A stretch of DNA of 16,121 nt. It comes from Zelonia costaricensis. Its lineage: Eukaryota; Euglenozoa; Kinetoplastea; Trypanosomatida; Trypanosomatidae. The notes under the pieces are model-generated. The model was not told where the DNA came from and searched no databases. It was given only the letters and a program-made list of their open reading frames with translations. Position numbers and translations under genes: made by a program. Positions within the stretch are counted from its first letter, which is position 1; every line of letters begins with the position of its first letter. The stretch is taken from positions 1 to 16,121 of the forward strand of contig JASAOO010002987.1 of NCBI GenBank assembly GCA_030849075.1, given 5' to 3'. Positions 7,907-16,121 of the stretch are shown piece by piece.

Positions 7907-8239
7907 TACACCCCAGAGTTGAGGGGGAGCGGATTGACGAGGAGGTTGAGTTACACTGCTGCAGACAACAAGGCTCGACGGGCAGCTGATGCCGATCAAG
8001 GCAAGCTGAAGACACTAGAGGCTTTGGCTTTTGTGGAAGTGGTAGTCACGAAGGAAGAGAGTCAGGTCGATTGAACCGGCGTGGAAACAAAGTCAAGACA
8101 CAAGCACTCCCCCGTACATACACGAACACGTCAAGGGTTGGCGTACTTCGAGGAAACAGCGAGGCGGTGCCGCAGGCTGTAGAGCACACCGAAGCGATGC
8201 GGCCGCTCGCGCTGCGGACCGGTGCGCTGAGAAGTGGGT

Positions 8240-8251
8240 GGGGGGGGGGGG
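8240..8251. repeat. Poly-G tract (12 G)
   Basis: Twelve G on the plus strand give a C12 run in the presumed 3'UTR RNA of the upstream paralogue. Confidence 0.9.
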
Positions 8252-8374
8252 TTGAGTGGGACAAACAGCGAGAGAGGGGGGCCAGAGAAGGGAGAGGGTC
8301 GACATTTTCTTTTGTCTTTCTGACTTGTTGCGCGGCATCGCGGAGGTGGGGGGAAACTCACCGCACACACAGCA

Positions 8375-8790
8375 TTATCCCTTGTTCTCGAATAGAGCAG
8401 GAGAGTCGCCTGACTGTAGGTGCCACCGATGGCGCTGCCTCTGCACCTCCTGAGCGCGTAACGACGTTCCGTGGAGAAGGTGGAGGAGGGGCCTCGAGTG
8501 CGGTTGACTGCCGACGCGACTCAAGCCGCTCCTCCCTCCCATCACTGCGGCTTGACGTCTCGATGCGCTCGGGAGCTCCCCTCCACAAAAGCAGCGGCGG
8601 GGACATGGTACCTTCTTTAGGTGTTGCTGTTGTCGCTTTATAGGAGTTCGCTGCTTCGACCCAACCTGTACTGCCGCGCTGCGCTCTGTGTGCTGCACCC
8701 GGCCCAAGAGCAAAAGTGAAGTTTGGCCAGCGCAGCGCCTCAGAGACGCCACCGCACGCACGTGGCAGTTTTGTATATCGATTTGCGGAA
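8375..8790. other. Gene-like composition island in the spacer, function unknown
   Basis: For roughly 400 bases the purine bias disappears and the DNA becomes GC-rich and non-repetitive, resembling coding or retroposon sequence. On the minus strand one ATG-initiated frame of 82 codons (8606-8358) and a longer 128-codon frame lacking an ATG start (8761-8375) cross it. On the plus strand a 190-codon frame (8071-8643) overlaps it but runs through the G12 tract. I recognise no domain in any of them. It could be a structured or conserved 3'UTR element, a degenerate SIDER-like retroposon, or a small lineage-specific gene. Confidence 0.3.
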
Positions 8791-9141
8791 TGAAAAGAGA
8801 AAAAAAAACATGAAAGAGAAAGATAAAAACGCGGCTTTGATTCGTTCTTCTTCGTGTTCCTATATCACAATCGGGGTTTTTCGTTATTGTTTAGGGTCGT
8901 GTTCCGGAGCGCTGCCACTACCCTGTGAGTGCCCTCCCCCCCTTTCCTTGACTGGCGTCCATCCATCTGCGCATGCAAAGGGGGTGAAGGAGGTTCGGGC
9001 ACGTGGTCGTCGCTCTTGCGCACACGCACGTCGAAGCTTCAAAACAGAAAAGAAGCAAAACGAATATTGAGAGAGATAGGCATCTAAGAAGGGTGTCGTA
9101 TTGACTGGCGAAATCCACGAGCCATGGGAGGAGAGCGAGAC

Positions 9142-9155
9142 GGGGGGGGGGGGGG
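9142..9155. repeat. Poly-G tract (14 G)
   Basis: Fourteen G lie on the plus strand, about 380 bases downstream of the stop of the upstream paralogue in transcript direction. Confidence 0.9.
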
Positions 9156-9529
9156 AAGGTCCGACAGCGAGTCCACAAACCAGAATGCGTGGGCGTCTCG
9201 ACATTCCGAGTCCCCCCCCCTCCTCCCCCTCGCTCCGCTAGACACTACGAGAAACAAAAAGGCAACAAAGAAAAAAAAAAGAACAGCGTGAAGATGCGTC
9301 CCCGCTTCATTGACGCCACACGCGCAGCGGGGAGCTCGAACGGTTGGCGTAAAAGAAGCGAAAGAGAAGTCAGAGCGGAAAGAGAAAACTGAAGGAGGGT
9401 GACGAGGTGTATGGCGGCGGGCCTGTCTTCCGCGCACACACGCGGCGTAGTGGGCGGCTGCTCGCGCGTCAAAGCCCCCCTTCTCTCTCTCTTCCCACAC
9501 CCTTTCCGACAAGAATTCGGCGTGCGATG

Positions 9530-12500
9530 TCAGAACAGGAACACCTCGGTATGCACAGGAATGGCGAGCTTGGCCCCAAGCTCCAGGACATGGTCGACAA
9601 GCGGCTGCGGGCCGCAGACAAACAGAAGCGTCCGCGCCTTGGCGCACGTTTCGCCGTCGTCCGCGGCGCTACCGACGGCGCACCGGACGAGTGCCTCGAC
9701 GTCCGGGCGTCCCATGTGCACCAGCATCGCAATCGCGTCCTTTGCGGAGCTGCTGCGACGCGAGGTGGGGCCGACCCGAGACACCCGTTTCCCCTCCCCG
9801 CCGTACGCGGCGAGCGGCAAGCCCTGCTGCACCGGCGAGTCGGCGTTCTCAGAGGAGTCCGATGGACGATTCACCTCCTCTGGCGTTGCCGGCTGTGACG
9901 GCCGCGCGGCGGCGGTGGCGGCGGCTGCCGTGCTTCCCGCAACGGTGTTTTCCCTTGGCCGCACCTCCAACGGCGGCGCCCTCTCGGAGTACGCGCTCGT
10001 CGCGTTGGCCTCCTGCATCTCCGTGTCGACGTACAGGGCCGCGTCGTGGGGTGGAGCGGCAACGCGGCTGGGTTGATCCGACTCCCAAATCTCAAGCGTT
10101 GGCTGGGAGAAGCCAGGCGCCGCGACGATCACGGAGCGCGGCGCGTGGCGGGGAACGGTCGGGGCGGAGAGCCCGTCGTCCAACTCAGCGTACGCCTCGC
10201 CCCTGCCCTCCGTCGCCGGCGTGCCGCGCTGCTCCTGTGCCTCCTCGGCGCCCGCAACGTGCACCAGATCGGCGGCGCGCGTGAGGAACACGTCGAAGGA
10301 GAACTTGGTGGCGGTGGGGCACAGGCTCGGGTCTGGGACAGCCTCCGCCGCGAAGTCGCCGCTGCGCCGCCGCGGTTTTTCTGCTTCCGCAGTGCACGCC
10401 TTTGCCGCGCCGGCAGCAGGCGATGCCGCCTCGGCCGACTCCAGCACCGCCTCGCAGCGCACTGGCAGCTGCAGCATGTTGGCGATGGCGTTGACGTGGC
10501 GCCCGCAGCGGGTGGACCAGATCGCGTGCACGCGCGGGATTCGCGGCGCGGCGGGAGCGGCGCCGCCGCCGGCGCGGTGAGCGCGCAGGAAGGAGCCGAA
10601 GATGGAGACGCATGGCGTGACACCGATGCCGCCCGCCACCAGCACGACGTCGTCGTAGTGCTCGAAGTTTATCGGCGTCCCGCACGGCCCCTCCACCGCC
10701 ATCGAGAATGCCTGCCCGGTACGCACCAGGTCGTGCAGGCGGCCCGTCCACGTCTTGGGCCCCATCGACTTGATGTGCACGTAGAACACCGTCCCGTTGC
10801 CCTCCGCATTCCCGTTCGCGTCGGTGTCGTGCGCCTCCTCGTCGATCACGTTCGTGAGGGTGAAGGGGTGCCACTGCAGCGACGAGAGCTCCGGCACGCA
10901 CACCAGCACGTACTGGCCGGGGTGCACGCGCCGCATGTCCCAGCGGCCTGGCACGGCAAAGGCCAGCTCGACCGAGTCTTCACCAATCACGCGCGCGTGC
11001 ACCACCTTCACCACAGCGGACCGCTGGAAGATGCGTGCGAGCTGATCAACGAACCACATGGTGATGCCAGGCAGCAGGTACATCCAGCCAGCGTGTGCGT
11101 GGAGCAGGATGATCGGCAGCGAGGCGTAGGCGGCGATCAGGTGCGTGTAGTAGAAGAGCTCGTAGCAGTAGCGGCGCACAAAGTTGAGGCCGAACAGGCC
11201 CATCGAGATGAGCAGCAACCACGTCGTCCACTGCACCACAATCACGGTGAAGTCGCCACGCACCGAGGAGTAGCCCACCACCATGGGCAGCACGTTCAGG
11301 TTCGTCAGCAGGGTGCCGTAGGAGGCAAAGCAAGCATAGAAGGCGATCATGTGCCCGAGCGTGGCGAGCAGCATGGCGTAGCCGACGGCGCGGTGAAACC
11401 ACAGCAGGCCGTCGCGCGAGATGCCGAGCACGTTCATCACAATGGAGCGGCGACTGATGGGGATAAACAGCAGCGACAGGAAGAGAACGGCCAGCTGACC
11501 AAGCGAGCGTCCCCACGTCTCTGCCCCGAGCATGGGTGACCCACTGGTGGTGCTGCCCCTCCAGAGCACTCGGTAGTTGTGATCGTGCACCCAGTAGATG
11601 AAGAACAGCGTGCAGAGCAGCGCGGTGGTGGCCACGAAGAGGAGCTCGGCAACGGTGAAGGCGCGCAGCGGGCCAGGAGGGCGCCGCGCAGCCCAGTACG
11701 ACCCGCGCTGCGTCTCCCGCACAACGAAGACGGCGACGCTGGTGAGGATGAGGTAGCCGTAGAAAAGCATCGTGCTCGGGTACAGCTTCAACGTCAGCGT
11801 CGACGACACGCGCAGCTGCCCACTCCGCATCCACGCCGTCGGCAGCTCGGGGGTGGTCATGGTGGTGCTCGGGGCGGTTTTGTTGATGCCGAGCGCCGCG
11901 TAGAGGGCCAGCGCGTTGGGCACGTACTTGCGCGAGTCGTTTGGCAGCCAGAAGGTGAAGAGGGCGAAGATGCAGATGACGGCGATGAGGCCCACCAGAC
12001 TGCACATACGCCACACCAGCCGGCGTGGCTGCGGACGAAGGCGAAGGGCTGGAGGCTTGACTGGCGCGGCCGCACCCTTGCTGTTGTCGCCGCGTATTTC
12101 GGCGCAAAGGAGACATCCGAGGCGCCACCACATCACGAGCGCCAGCGGGATGAGCGTAAAGAAGAGCATGGCGCCGTGCAGGAAGTTGAACGCCGTGCCG
12201 CGTGGTGCGGTGCTGACCGCCGGGTACTTCGTGGAGTTGAGGCAGAAGAGGACACCACAGCGCATCGCCACGGTACCCCACTTCGCCATCGCCGCGCTCC
12301 CGACACCGGCGTAGACGATACTGAGCAGCAGCTGCAGTGCCATGGCGAAGCAACGGAGGGGGCGGCCGCGAGTTGACTCACGGAACTTGGGGTGCCACGC
12401 ATACCGCACAAACACCTGCGAGCCCTCGTAGAGCAGCACAACGCTGAGAGTGACAAACGTGGTGAAGAGAACGAGGCCGGCGAGGCCCCTGGGGTTGTAC

Positions 12501-12661
12501 ACCCACGCCGTCGTGCCGCCGCCAGCGTTGTACGGCGCATTCTCGTACAGCGCCACGCCGGTCAGCGTGATGGCGAGGCAGACGGCGGCGCCGCCAAGGA
12601 TGTAGCCAATCTGCAGCGGGATCGGCAGCACCCGCAGTGCGACCGGTTCAAGCGCCTTCAT
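9530..12661 (-). CDS. Ferric reductase/NADPH oxidase-family transmembrane protein (LFR1-like), upstream paralogue with large NADPH-lobe insertion
   Basis: The 1043-residue protein is a paralogue of the one encoded at 4075-6867 and has the same plan: about 12 predicted spans, with a six-span haem core near 337-545. Bis-haem pairs are H423/H437 and H507/H521 (both H-X13-H). The FAD motif HPFTLTN is at 598-604, the canonical NADPH motif GGIGVTP at 677-683, CGP at 1016-1018, and the C-terminus is EVFLF. The predicted reaction is NADPH-driven transmembrane electron transfer to Fe3+ or O2. A sequon at N260 lies in the outer loop, matching the position in the paralogue. Between GGIG and CGP lies a hydrophilic Ala/Pro/Ser/Glu-rich insertion at about 737-975, with basic-Ser patches (RRRS near 764, SRRSSS near 967). 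Start: the ATG at 12661 is the first ATG after the predicted splice acceptor and the first in the open frame. Family assignment is firm. Substrate and cellular site are inferred. Confidence 0.95.
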   Translation of the reverse strand: MKALEPVALRVLPIPLQIGYILGGAAVCLAITLTGVALYENAPYNAGGGTTAWVYNPRGLAGLVLFTTFVTLSVVLLYEGSQVFVRYAWHPKFRESTRGRPLRCFAMALQLLLSIVYAGVGSAAMAKWGTVAMRCGVLFCLNSTKYPAVSTAPRGTAFNFLHGAMLFFTLIPLALVMWWRLGCLLCAEIRGDNSKGAAAPVKPPALRLRPQPRRLVWRMCSLVGLIAVICIFALFTFWLPNDSRKYVPNALALYAALGINKTAPSTTMTTPELPTAWMRSGQLRVSSTLTLKLYPSTMLFYGYLILTSVAVFVVRETQRGSYWAARRPPGPLRAFTVAELLFVATTALLCTLFFIYWVHDHNYRVLWRGSTTSGSPMLGAETWGRSLGQLAVLFLSLLFIPISRRSIVMNVLGISRDGLLWFHRAVGYAMLLATLGHMIAFYACFASYGTLLTNLNVLPMVVGYSSVRGDFTVIVVQWTTWLLLISMGLFGLNFVRRYCYELFYYTHLIAAYASLPIILLHAHAGWMYLLPGITMWFVDQLARIFQRSAVVKVVHARVIGEDSVELAFAVPGRWDMRRVHPGQYVLVCVPELSSLQWHPFTLTNVIDEEAHDTDANGNAEGNGTVFYVHIKSMGPKTWTGRLHDLVRTGQAFSMAVEGPCGTPINFEHYDDVVLVAGGIGVTPCVSIFGSFLRAHRAGGGAAPAAPRIPRVHAIWSTRCGRHVNAIANMLQLPVRCEAVLESAEAASPAAGAAKACTAEAEKPRRRSGDFAAEAVPDPSLCPTATKFSFDVFLTRAADLVHVAGAEEAQEQRGTPATEGRGEAYAELDDGLSAPTVPRHAPRSVIVAAPGFSQPTLEIWESDQPSRVAAPPHDAALYVDTEMQEANATSAYSERAPPLEVRPRENTVAGSTAAAATAAARPSQPATPEEVNRPSDSSENADSPVQQGLPLAAYGGEGKRVSRVGPTSRRSSSAKDAIAMLVHMGRPDVEALVRCAVGSAADDGETCAKARTLLFVCGPQPLVDHVLELGAKLAIPVHTEVFLF

Positions 12662-12683
12662 TGCGAAGTGCTGGGGAGCGGAG

Positions 12684-12720
12684 ACGGTGTGTGGGTGTGG
12701 GTGGGTGGGTGTGTAGGTGT
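12684..12720. repeat. CA/CCCA-rich simple repeat in the predicted 5'UTR
   Basis: The plus strand reads as GTG/GGGT repeats, giving a CA- and CCCA-rich leader in the mRNA of the upstream paralogue, between the predicted acceptor and the ATG. It contains no upstream ATG. Length polymorphism here would alter the 5'UTR but not the protein. Confidence 0.75.
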
Positions 12721-12737
12721 CGGTCTGATATGCGGCG

Positions 12738-12803
12738 CTACACGCCCAAGGAAAACAAAAAGGGGGAAGAGAGACGGTAACAGAGGGGAGAGAGAAAGAA
12801 AAA
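12738..12803 (-). promoter_or_regulatory. Polypyrimidine tract and trans-splice acceptor for the upstream gene
   Basis: Read on the minus strand, a long C/T-rich tract (12749-12803, interrupted by a few purines) is followed after about ten bases by GTGTAG, the first AG, at 12738-12739. Spliced-leader addition here would give a 5'UTR of about 76 nt without an ATG before the one at 12661. This supports starting there rather than at the open but ATG-less codons upstream. The exact site is inferred. Confidence 0.65.
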
Positions 12804-13129
12804 CTCAAGCACGTGCGCGTGGGTCCACCAAAGCCGAAAATGCTCGGCTCGGTGACGAGTTAGGAGAAGCAGGAGCTTGCTCTGTGGGGTGGTGGTGGTG
12901 GTGGAAAGTGTGAAGGGTGGAAGTGCTGGGGGGAGGGAGGAAGGAATGGGGGAACGAAGACACGGGGTGTGGGTGACAAGTCCGGAGGCTTGACGGAGGT
13001 GCGTGACGTGAGAGAAGAAAGGGGAGAACTAGAAGCCCAAGGCCAGAAAAAAGGGCGCGTCGACACTTCGTGTAAACAAAGGGAGAACACCACACGGAGG
13101 AGAGACGAGGGGAGGGGGAGGGGAGCTTC

Positions 13130-13145
13130 AAAAAAAAAAAAAAAA
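13130..13145. repeat. Poly-A tract (16 A; poly-T in the transcript)
   Basis: Sixteen A on the plus strand form a T16 tract in minus-strand RNA, about 400 bases upstream of the predicted acceptor of the upstream gene. Confidence 0.85.
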
Positions 13146-13410
13146 GAGACGGACAACAGTAGATGGGCGCCAGGAGTCGCAGTGGGGAACCCCAGCCACT
13201 GGCTTCGCGCTCGGAGCCGCACCGGGTGGATGGAAGGGGAGGAGCGGAAAAGGGGGTAGGGAAAGGTTGTGTAGGTGGAGAGGAAAAGAAGGGGGTACAC
13301 CACAGCCGAGGACGAGGGGGGGGGTGAGGGAAGTCAACTGAGTCGGAAAAGAAAACAGCACAGAAAAAACCCACTGGATGATGAGAAGAGAGGGAGTTGA
13401 AGCACGGCGT

Positions 13411-13427
13411 CACACACACACACACAC
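13411..13427. repeat. (CA)8 microsatellite
   Basis: A perfect CA run in gene-free DNA is followed by CG/CA-rich sequence. Confidence 0.85.
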
Positions 13428-13700
13428 GCGTACACAAACGCACACCGGTGCCCACACGGACACCTCCGCGCACGATGGGGATGATGATGCTGCTGATCAG
13501 AAGCGCAAGGGCGCCCAAAGACCAGGACGACGAGAAGGGATGAGGCGCCGTCAGACGAACACCTGCAATATAGGGGAGCGACGAAGAGACACGAAGAGGA
13601 TGGAAAAAGAGGGAGGTAGATCAGCTAAGAGTCAGCGACGGACGAAGTTGCTGGTGCGGAGGCAATTCTAAGGCGCGCAGCGACGAGTAGACGTCGAGAG

Positions 13701-13712
13701 AAAAAAAAAAAA
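13701..13712. repeat. Poly-A tract (12 A)
   Basis: Twelve A on the plus strand make a T12 tract in minus-strand RNA of the right flank. Confidence 0.85.
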
Positions 13713-14484
13713 CGGAGGGCTGATGTGCAGCAGGGAGGGAGGGGTGCGCGATGAGCTCGACAGACTCCCTCTTCTTCGCAATGGATCCAGTAAGAGGGAG
13801 AAGGGAGGGGGAGGGGCGGGGCGGAGATGACAAACCAATCCGCTGGCAGACCTTCTTTCCCAAGGAGAGCACCGGCACAAACAGGCCCCGCGGCGTGTAT
13901 GCGAGGGCTTGTGTGTGTCTGTGTGTGTGAATGACAAAGAGGGAGAGAGTGTGTGTGGCTGCGACGGCGCCGCTGGACGTGCACACGCACAGAAAACAGT
14001 GAAGTCCCTCCGGTAGAGCGAAAGCGTCTAAAGGGAAGGCTGTACACACGCGCACTCGACGGAGTGAACGAAGGGAGAAAGGTAAAAGAGCGACTGACAG
14101 GGCCACCGATCGGCGGCAAACAGGTGCAGTGAGGGAACGGGAAAGGCCCGTCTACAAGCGATGTGTAGCCCCCTCCTATTGTCTTGACCACGCTGCCCGA
14201 TATAGGGCTGCGAGAAAAGAAGCACGAAAAGGAAAGCTACGTGAGGGGAACACCGAAAAGCAACAACAACCAAAAAAACGTGCGAGGAGGTGCGTGTTTC
14301 TGTGTGCCTCTGTGTCTGTGTATAGGCGAGACGTGTGCGTGTGTTTGAGAGGAGGCGTAGATGACCCAATGGAGCTGCGGAACTGAAACACTCTTTAGAA
14401 AAAGAGCAAAAGTGGAGGCGCCCAGTGAACAGGAAATCCACGCAAACAGTAGGAGTCCCTTCTGTGTTGGGTGAATGTGTGTTC

Positions 14485-14486
<2 letters not shown>

Positions 14487-14514
<28 letters not shown>
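14487..14514. repeat. (GT)14 microsatellite
   Basis: Fourteen perfect GT units form the longest perfect dinucleotide array in the window. It is likely to vary in length between strains. Confidence 0.9.
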
Positions 14515-14516
<2 letters not shown>

Positions 14517-16067
14517 CTTTTGGCGAGTGTCCGTCGTACTTCTTCCTGCCGACCGCGTCTGCAACTTCGGCCAACTCAACGCCACGTACCGCAGACGAGG
14601 AGGAGAGGGGAGGAAGGAGGTATGCAGAAGAAGAGCCGTCGGAGATGAAGGAGGGGAAGGGAGGCAGGTGATGATCGACACACGCGAAGCAACCCAGGCG
14701 CGCAAGAGAAGCACAAAACAAAAAAAAGAACACACGTACGCCGGAGAAACGGAGGGAGGGGAGGAGAGCTATGAGGGATCAATAGAGAAGAGAAAGCACG
14801 TGGGGAGAGAGAGAGGCGGTGTGTTGTTAAAGCAAAGGGAGCACTAGAGGCAAAAAGAAAAGAGGCGGAGGATCCGTTGGATGTTGGCCAAAACCCCGTC
14901 TGTCCTCCCCTTCGTCGTCTCTCTTTCGCTTGTTGGTTTCACGATAGGGTGAGGGGTGGGAGGAGAGGGGCTTCACTACTGCACTCACAGGGAGGACGCC
15001 GGAAGGGGGCACAGAGGATAAGCAGCGACACAGCGGCAAGCGAGGCAGCACAGTTATCCACTGCAGACACGCAGAGAGACACAAAACTGAAGTCGTACAC
15101 GTCAAAAGAAAAGAAAAAAAATGACACCGACTGTCGCAGGAAACGAGTCGGTGATTACGGGAAAGATGGGTGTTGTCTCGAGATGCAGCACACTTGGGGA
15201 AGGGGGAGAGAAGAGAGGTTTGTTGTTGCTCGTGTGTGGACTCTTCCGTCCGCTTCTTCGCCGCGCGAAAGAGAAAAAAAGCCGGAGACGGTGACGTGCG
15301 CGCTGGCGAGTTTGGAGCACTCGCACACGTGCCAACACACAAAGAGCAGAGAGTCAATGATAAATAACCAAGGAAGCAGGGAACCCGGAGAGGATCACAG
15401 CCGGGAGGGAAGGGAAGGAGCCAATGGAAAAGGGAGAACACGCAAGCACACCTGGTGGATCAACTTCTCCGCGTTGCACGTCACTCGCAATCGACCCGCG
15501 ATTCCGCGCGTTTTGAGGCGTGACGAGGGAAGTGAATTGAAAGACAAGAAGTCGAATGAACAGCGCACACTGACCAGGAAACAAGAACAGAAATAAAAAG
15601 AAGCGCACTGAAGCAGTCAAAGCTTACCGTGCGTGCGTGTGCGGGAGTGTGTGTCCGTTGGTGGTGGACAGCAACAGCCGAGAAGCACACGAGGAGAAGC
15701 AGGGGGGTGGGTGGGGTGATGAGGGCGTAGAACAACAAAGGGTCGAGTTTGAGAGAAGGCAGGGGAAGAAGTGGGAGAGTTGCACAAAAAAAGAAAAGAG
15801 AGAGAAGCGAAGAAGAAACCAAAGACCAAGTCCCGATAAGCGCAACTACTGCCTTTGCGTCTCGTGCCGCAACGTCGGTGCCCTTACCCCCGGGGGGACT
15901 CTCTATACAGTTGAAGAGCCGAATGAACCCGCGGGTATGGCGATGCAGGCGATGCACGGGGAACGAGAAGAGGAGCGACGAACTAAACGCGCAAACGACG
16001 GAGGAGGTGAAGTGTAGGGAGGGGAAGCACAAGGGGAGGCAGCGGGGGCGGGGCTGAGGGCGGGGGC

Positions 16068-16081
16068 GGGGGGGGGGGGGG
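16068..16081. repeat. Poly-G tract (14 G)
   Basis: Fourteen G near the right edge are preceded by GGGGGCGGG-type runs. The local G-richness suits a G-quadruplex on the plus strand. Confidence 0.9.
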
Positions 16082-16121
16082 CCAGAAAAAGGACGGAGAG
16101 CAGCAGGAAGCTGCACCGTGA

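Larger units (their letters stand above)
6868..9529. other. Gene-free spacer between the two reductase genes
   Basis: This 2.7 kb stretch should hold, in transcription order, the 3'UTR of the upstream paralogue (from 9529 leftward), its poly(A) site, and the pyrimidine-rich 5' processing region of the downstream paralogue. The part nearest the downstream gene (about 7000-7280) is A/G-rich on the plus strand, i.e. T/C-rich in the transcript. I see no protein gene: open frames are low-complexity, several start only at non-ATG codons, and none resembles a family. I do not see sequence shared with the 3' flank of the downstream gene, so the pair does not look like a recent duplication that included its flanks. 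Confidence 0.7.
12804..16121. other. Gene-free right flank
   Basis: No convincing gene is seen in this 3.3 kb. The plus strand is purine-rich throughout, and open frames give Ser/Pro/Phe/Leu-rich (minus) or Arg/Glu/Gly-rich (plus) low-complexity peptides interrupted by microsatellites. In a right-to-left transcription unit it would be the 3'UTR and poly(A) region of a gene beyond the right edge, plus the intergenic DNA before the acceptor at 12738. A short segment at about 15840-15960 has more even base use, but I can assign nothing to it. Confidence 0.7.

Noticed and set aside
9407..12376. Long plus-strand and alternate-frame open frames across the upstream reductase gene (up to 497 codons)
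   Set aside because: They are antisense shadows caused by high GC at third positions. Their composition is Arg/Gly/His-biased and no domain is recognisable.
13480..13500. ATGATGA...CTGA resembling snoRNA C and D boxes
   Set aside because: The boxes are only a few bases apart, leaving no room for a guide sequence. It is a GAT/GCT repeat.
14028..14735. Minus-strand 235-codon open frame
   Set aside because: It runs straight through the (GT)14 microsatellite (His-Thr run) and has no domain, so it is probably a chance frame in biased DNA.
15481..16116. Minus-strand 211-codon open frame at the right edge
   Set aside because: It is low-complexity Ser/Leu/Pro/Phe-rich, arising from pyrimidine-rich DNA, with Pro runs from a G-homopolymer. 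There is no family resemblance.

Overview
The window looks like nuclear DNA of a trypanosomatid flagellate, most likely a Leishmania or close relative (Leishmaniinae). The evidence is two long intronless genes on one strand, GC-rich third codon positions, and very long intergenic stretches of microsatellites and strand-biased purine/pyrimidine sequence. Each ATG is also preceded by a polypyrimidine tract and an AG, as expected for spliced-leader trans-splicing. The species cannot be read from the sequence. Both genes lie on the minus strand, as expected for part of a polycistronic unit transcribed right to left.

Layout in transcription order (right to left): 16121-12662 is a 3.5 kb gene-free stretch, presumably the 3'UTR/intergenic DNA of a gene beyond the window. 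12661-9530 encodes a 1043-residue ferric reductase/NADPH oxidase-family protein. 9529-6868 is a 2.7 kb gene-free spacer. 6867-4075 encodes a 930-residue paralogue of the first protein. 4074-1 is a 4.1 kb gene-free tail. Only about 37% of the window is coding by my reading.

The two genes are a diverged tandem pair of the LFR1-like family (plasma-membrane ferric iron reductases of Leishmania). Each protein has about 12 predicted membrane spans, two H-X13-H bis-haem pairs, an HPFTL FAD motif, a GGIG NADPH motif, a late CGP motif and a terminal aromatic residue. They would pass electrons from cytosolic NADPH through FAD and two haems to an acceptor outside the membrane, such as Fe3+ for uptake by a ferrous transporter, or O2. 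They differ mainly in the cytosolic NADPH lobe: the upstream protein carries a low-complexity insertion of about 240 residues, and the downstream protein has an altered nucleotide motif (GGIGAAP rather than GGIGVTP).

The remaining DNA holds G-homopolymers, (CA/GT)n and (TGG)n repeats, and purine-rich plus-strand sequence that becomes pyrimidine-rich RNA. It also holds a few islands of different composition that deserve a comparative look. I found no tRNA, rRNA, CRISPR array, insertion sequence or convincing additional protein gene.
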